Shown here in pieces: positions 55,343-62,000 of a stretch of 62,000 nucleotides of DNA. The translations under genes were made by a program, and so were the position numbers. How positions within the stretch are numbered: the stretch's first letter is position 1; every line of letters starts with the position of its first letter. The stretch lies in contig CM055092.1 in assembly GCA_029204225.1 (NCBI GenBank), positions 82,223,543 to 82,285,542 of the forward strand, read 5' to 3'. The DNA comes from Diphasiastrum complanatum. Its lineage: Eukaryota; Streptophyta; Lycopodiopsida; Lycopodiales; Lycopodiaceae. Under the pieces are notes generated by a model. It was given only the letters and a program-made list of their open reading frames with translations, searched no databases and was not told the origin of the DNA.

Positions 55343-57582
55343 CTCCTCAAATTTAGCCTGATCTATCTACAACTCTCTTGCTAGATGAATGAATGCGTTT
55401 AGAAGTGTCTAAAAAATCCAACTACAAACAAGGAACTTTTGAGACTGCAATAGAGAATGATGTCCATGAAAGATCTTTCACCACCTCTCAAAGGATCTCT
55501 TACAAGATGTTCCATAAATGTGTCATGTAGCACACTTCAAAAACTATACATCATGCCAAGCCATGGATTCCAAGGCATTTTGTGCACTTGAAGATACATC
55601 GATTAAACTATTAAGTGCATATACAGTTTTGCCAAAGACTGTTTGCCTTGCTTGATCCATATGATTGAGTCTATATGCTCCATCTTGATACTCAAGATTC
55701 TTCTTGGAGTCCTTGAGTCTTGAGCTTGCTCCTCCACTTGACTTGACTCCAAACCATCAATGAACTGAATAAAGTGTTGATCCAAAGGTGCTTCTTCAAG
55801 TTTACAAATCTTCCACTCTTGAAAGATCACATTTCCACCATTGACAACTTCTTTGGTGGAAAACAAGTAGATTCTACAATTTTTACTTGAAGAGCAAAAC
55901 ACTACCATTACTCCTATCATTTAAATAGGATAATATTTGGTCCTTACATTGGAATGATCATGCACAAAACATGTGGATCCAAAGGTTTCCAATCCAAATG
56001 ATGTTTCATCTTCTATGACTCTATTCAAACTATTACAAAAATAGCTATCCAATGAACTTGTTGTATCAACAACAGATGTAGCATCTAATTTCATTGTCTT
56101 GTCATAAAGAGTACTAAACACCATAGATCTTAAAGGTAAGAAACAAGTCACCTCATGTCTACTAATACTTTTCAAAAAGTATTCAAAGATAGTAGACTCT
56201 CCAATGCTCACCACCCTTGCAAGATGCACACTTGAATGGACGACTTGAACAATCTTCCATGTTTAAATCCCTTTGCAATGCAAACATCATTCTTCAAGAT
56301 GAAACAAACACCATGCTTAAAGTGGACATTTAAACCACTTTCTAAGAGTAGACCAACACTAAGCATATTCTTGGTGATTGATGGTACATAAAGGACATTT
56401 TCTAGATCCATGCATTTTGAGGATTCTAGACACAAAGAGATGGTGCCAACACCATCCATCCTACACTCTTCATCATTTGCAGTAAAGACAAACTTTTTAG
56501 CATCATTGAATGAGTGTAAGGTTGAGAAAAAGTCCTTTTCACAAGACATGTGGGAGCTAGCCCCAATGTTGATCCACCAATTGTCTCTGGAATTGCTATT
56601 GCTTGTTGGTGAGGATGTGGGAGCTAGGCCCACTGTCGATTGACCAATTGTCTCTTGAATTGCTATTGCTTGTTGGTGAGGATGTAGATGCCATCAAGAA
56701 TACATCTATTTCATCCTCCTCCTCCTCCTTTGCAAGGTTTCCTTGTTTGTCCTCCTCCACTTGTGCTCTTAGTCTCTTGTAGCATTCAGATGCATAATGT
56801 CCCTTCTTTCCACAAAAGAAGCATTTTTGCTTTGACTTGTCCTTTGAGCTCGATGCATCATCCTCTTCTTTGGCCTCCTTTGAATGCTTATTCTTTCCAT
56901 TGGTCTTCTTTTTGCCCTTGAATGAGAAATTTGCTTTCTCATCACCATCCTGCAAAGACAAGGAACTCATCCTAGATTTTGCATGGAGCATCCTACACTC
57001 TTCAACCACTAATACATTGTGAAGTTTTTCTATAGTTGGCAAAGTGTCTTGGATGGAAAAACTTTGGACCAAATTTGCAAAGTCATCTCCTAGACCATTA
57101 AGGACAATTTTTACAAGCTCTCCATCATGAATCTACTCTCCAATGGAAGCCAACTCCCTATTTAGAGACTTGATTCTAAGTACATAATCCTGTGCACTCT
57201 CCTCACTTCTCCTCATGCTTTGCAAAATCTGATTTCTAAGCATGAGTACTCTTGAAGTGTTACTAGATTCATAGATTGATTTTAGAGACTCCCAAGCCTC
57301 TTTAGCACTAGTACATGCTGATACTTCTCTCAACAAGTCATTGCTCACATTCATCTTCACACAATGAAGTGCAAGTCTAGATCTCTTCTTGTATCTAGCT
57401 AACTCTTGTGCACCTAGAGTTTCATCTTCATCTTCAATCAAGAACTCATAAAGGTCTTGGAGCACCAAGAGTGACTCCATCCTAACCTTCCAAATAGCAT
57501 AATTTGTAGAATTCAATCTGTCACTAGCTTCTAGAAGGTATGCTCCAGCAGATCCCATCTTACTAGTGACTTCTACAAACAA
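55343..57582 (-). pseudogene. CopD gag-pol remnant
   Basis: Gag: ATG near 57582 or 57558, SDRLNSTNYAIWKVRMESLL, YESSNTSRVLMLRNQILQSM; TAG near 57133 replaces a Gln-type position. Zinc knuckle CFFCGKKGHYASEC (about 56820). The protease start is duplicated in tandem: NWSIDSGPSSHIL then NWWINIGASSHMSCEKDFF, the second copy having the DSG site altered to NIG. Then VLYVPSITKNMLSVGLLLES. From about 56200 the integrase is reduced to FLPLRSMVFSTLYD and a jump to LETFGSTCFVHDHS / SSSKNCRIYLFSTKEV (about 56000-55830). Only MEHLVRDPLRGGERSF (about 55520-55470) marks the RT/RNase H region. Deletions total more than 1.5 kb relative to CopC. Confidence 0.85.
56577..56700. repeat. Tandem duplication (67-bp unit) at the CopD protease active site
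   Basis: CCAATTGTCTCTGGAATTGC at 56577 and CCAATTGTCTCTTGAATTGC at 56644, each followed by TATTGCTTGTTGGTGAGGATG. Confidence 0.85.
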
Positions 57583-58350
57583 GAAATAGATTTGAATGAC
57601 TTGAAACTCACAAAGGTCTCACACTTGCAGTGTTTCACTCAAATTTGATTTCTAATCCAACAAATGGACTTATAATCACAGTTCTATCACTCCCTCACAA
57701 AGCTAGAATGAATATAAGATGAAGTGAAAGCTACTTTCAAACAAATCTTGCCAAGAAATGAATTTGATTGTCTCTAGAAACTCACTAAGGTCTCTCTCTT
57801 GTAGTTTTTCACTCAAATTAGATTTCTAATCCAACAAATGGACTTATAATCTCAGTTCTAGCACTCCCTCACAAAGTTGGAATGAAGATAAGATGATGTG
57901 AAATCTACTTACAATCAAATCTTGTCAATTTTTGCTATTTTTGGACAATAACATGACTAAATCTCCCTCACACTTTTTGATGTACTTTCAAGACCTATAA
58001 AACAAGTTTAGAGGACCTGATTTCAGCCTAGATTAATTAGACTTCATGACCCTATGTGAAATTTAATCAATGGCACTCAATCTTGGTAGCTTATCCTAAG
58101 ATTTTTACCAAAAATTACATCAAAAGCTCACAAATTGAATTTTTTTGGATCAAATGAATACCATGCATTAAATGCAGGTTCAGAGGTGCCCACACATGTG
58201 GATAGTACGGATTTGGACCCCTACCAAGTTTGGGATCAAATCTCCTCACCAAAATGAAGATTCTAGCTTGCCCTCTCAATACTAGTTTTTAGCACCAAAA
58301 CTTGCTAAAAATGGATTTGCATTAGATCAATGGCTTATGCTCTTGTACTT
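57583..58350 (-). other. CopD leader with a duplicated segment
   Basis: Non-coding leader between primer site and gag. About 57600-57740 and 57780-57920 are direct repeats (CTCACAAAGGTCTC / CTCACTAAGGTCTC, CCAACAAATGGACTTATAATC, CAGTTCTA.CACTCCCTCACAAAG), offset about 178 bp. Confidence 0.7.
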
Positions 58351-58363
58351 GGCTCTGATACCA

Positions 58364-59063
58364 TGTGAAAGTACTGTACTTTAGGACCATAAATGTATCT
58401 ACAAAAGATCCACAAGACTGATTGGATGCTTGCTTAACAATCTATCAAAAAACTAGACACAAAAAAGTTGATCTAGATTGGCAATTTGACAAACAACAAG
58501 CATTAACAATCAAAAGAATTGATCAACATTGAAATCCAAGCCAACACATGTTTACTACAGGATGTAGTACGGCCTTCAACCTGAGAAACAAGTAGAAATT
58601 CATTTGGTTTCATTTGGATCACAAAAACTCAATGTACACAGTGAACTAGCTTGAGATTGCAATGAGCTCCAAACATTTTCTATCTTCTCACTATGGAGAG
58701 AGGGAATACATAGCAAATTCGACTTCCTTCTTGAAATTAGGTGAATTTCCAGCATGTAATAAGGAAGTTAACTCACTCTCCTTGACCTAAAATGAAACCC
58801 TAGCCTAGATCCTAGAGTTATGCTTGGTAGGTAGCTAGTTGGTCAAATTTTCACCTTAAACTTAAGTGTAGGTCTTATAAAGTAGGGATGACCACCAAAT
58901 AGACATGAGCAACTCTCTTGACTTGACCTAACCTATATTAAGAGTGGTTTGCCACGTGGCATCTTGGCATTACATGTGTGGAACCCAATTATACACAATA
59001 TTTACAAAGTTCTACATGGTTTTTGATCAAGCTAGATTTGCCAATTTTTGAAAATTTTTCACA
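58364..59063 (-). repeat. 5' LTR of CopD
   Basis: Partner of 54642-55342; borders set by the primer site at 58351-58363 and the target duplication. Confidence 0.92.
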
Positions 59064-61684
<2,621 letters not shown>

Positions 61685-61696
61685 GCTCTGATACCA
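61685..61696 (-). promoter_or_regulatory. CopF primer-binding site
   Basis: TGGTATCAGAGC on the minus strand, next to a TGTGAAAAATC LTR end. Confidence 0.88.
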
Positions 61697-62000
61697 TGTG
61701 AAAAATCAGAGATCAAAACACATTTGATCCATAAATAATCTTTAGCCAATTCGAATTACACATCTAGATTCATCTACAACATAAAAAACTCAACGTTATG
61801 CATGCTAGAATTCAGAAATGCATTAAGATCTGATCATAACCACTTGGATATGAATTAGTATTGTCCTTGTCCGTACAACAACAATACAACATAGTACTCC
61901 ACACGTGTGAAAGCTAGATCAACAAGAAAATCAACATTCTACACATAGGTTCGCAAGATATCATAAGAAAACCATAAGAGATGGACATAGAATCAACAAA
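61697..62000 (-). repeat. 5' LTR of CopF (runs out of the window)
   Basis: Begins TGTGAAAAATCAGAG on the plus strand, like the CopB/CopD LTR ends (TGTGAAGAATC, TGTGAAAGTAC). Contains CTTGTCCGTACAACAA and CCACACGTGTGAAAG. The other border is beyond 62000. Confidence 0.72.

Larger units (their letters stand above)
54642..59063 (-). mobile_element. Ty1/copia retrotransposon CopD, internally deleted
   Basis: LTRs 54642-55342 (701 bp) and 58364-59063 (700 bp) share high identity. The primer site TGGTATCAGAGCC is at 58363-58351 and the purine tract AAATTTGAGGAG at 55354-55343. Target duplication GAGAA (59064-59068), with GATAA on the other side (one change). Inserted in the CopA 5' LTR. Gag and protease remain, but the integrase core, all of RT and most of RNase H are gone, so the element depends on others for movement. 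Confidence 0.9.

Overview
The window looks like nuclear DNA of a land plant with a large, retrotransposon-filled genome. It has many Ty1/copia elements primed by initiator-Met tRNA (TGGTATCAGAGC-type sites), a CACTA (TNP2-like) fragment, long GA/CT microsatellites, GT-AG introns and a plant-type mitochondrial ribosomal protein gene. The sequence does not identify the species; a fern or other large-genome vascular plant is only a guess. I recognise one intact host gene, a two-exon uL30m (mitochondrial L30-type ribosomal protein) gene at 5881-7437. Nearly everything else is mobile DNA, mostly broken.

Layout. 1-2107: decayed non-LTR retrotransposon (reverse transcriptase, then a Cys/His finger and a restriction-like endonuclease-like C-terminus). 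3944-4610: 3' end and LTR of a copia element. 5396-7620: uL30m gene. 8601-13712: copia element 'CopE', lacking its reverse transcriptase, with a 402-bp miniature LTR element (TRIM, 9263-9664) inside its leader. The TRIM's LTRs carry a tRNA-like sequence and it has a perfect 5-bp target duplication. 13714-14303: Ty3/gypsy RNase H/integrase remnant, joined to a CACTA transposase remnant (14305-14640). 14640-20335: mostly sequence I cannot assign. 20341-29662: copia 'CopB' (minus, target duplication AATAT), holding a truncated transposase gene (21974-23855) and a truncated plus-strand copia 'CopA' copy (23856-28010). 29668-34063: old LTR-element debris.

From 34064 to about 59300 one minus-strand CopA element has been split by three later insertions. 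They are copia 'CopC' (34915-41119, near-identical LTRs, almost intact gag-pol), a 9.5-kb DNA element I call 'R' (43355-52862), and copia 'CopD' (54642-59063). A 310-bp GA repeat and the leader and LTR of a further copia element ('CopF') end the window.

The most interesting object is element R. It has imperfect terminal inverted repeats containing GGGCCC, sits at a TTAA-like target inside a CopA reading frame, and carries at least four gene-like units. These are (1) a spliced transposase-like gene with a coiled-coil N-terminus and an acidic/CxxC/HxxxxH core, also present as a second copy at 21974-23855; (2) an acidic protein of unknown role; (3) a divergent histone H3 apparently followed by a Ulp1-like (C48) cysteine protease in the same transcription unit, behind a TATA box and repeated CACGTG motifs; (4) a spliced protein of unknown family on the opposite strand. 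All R genes here carry stops or frameshifts, so this copy is dead, but the organisation looks undescribed to me.
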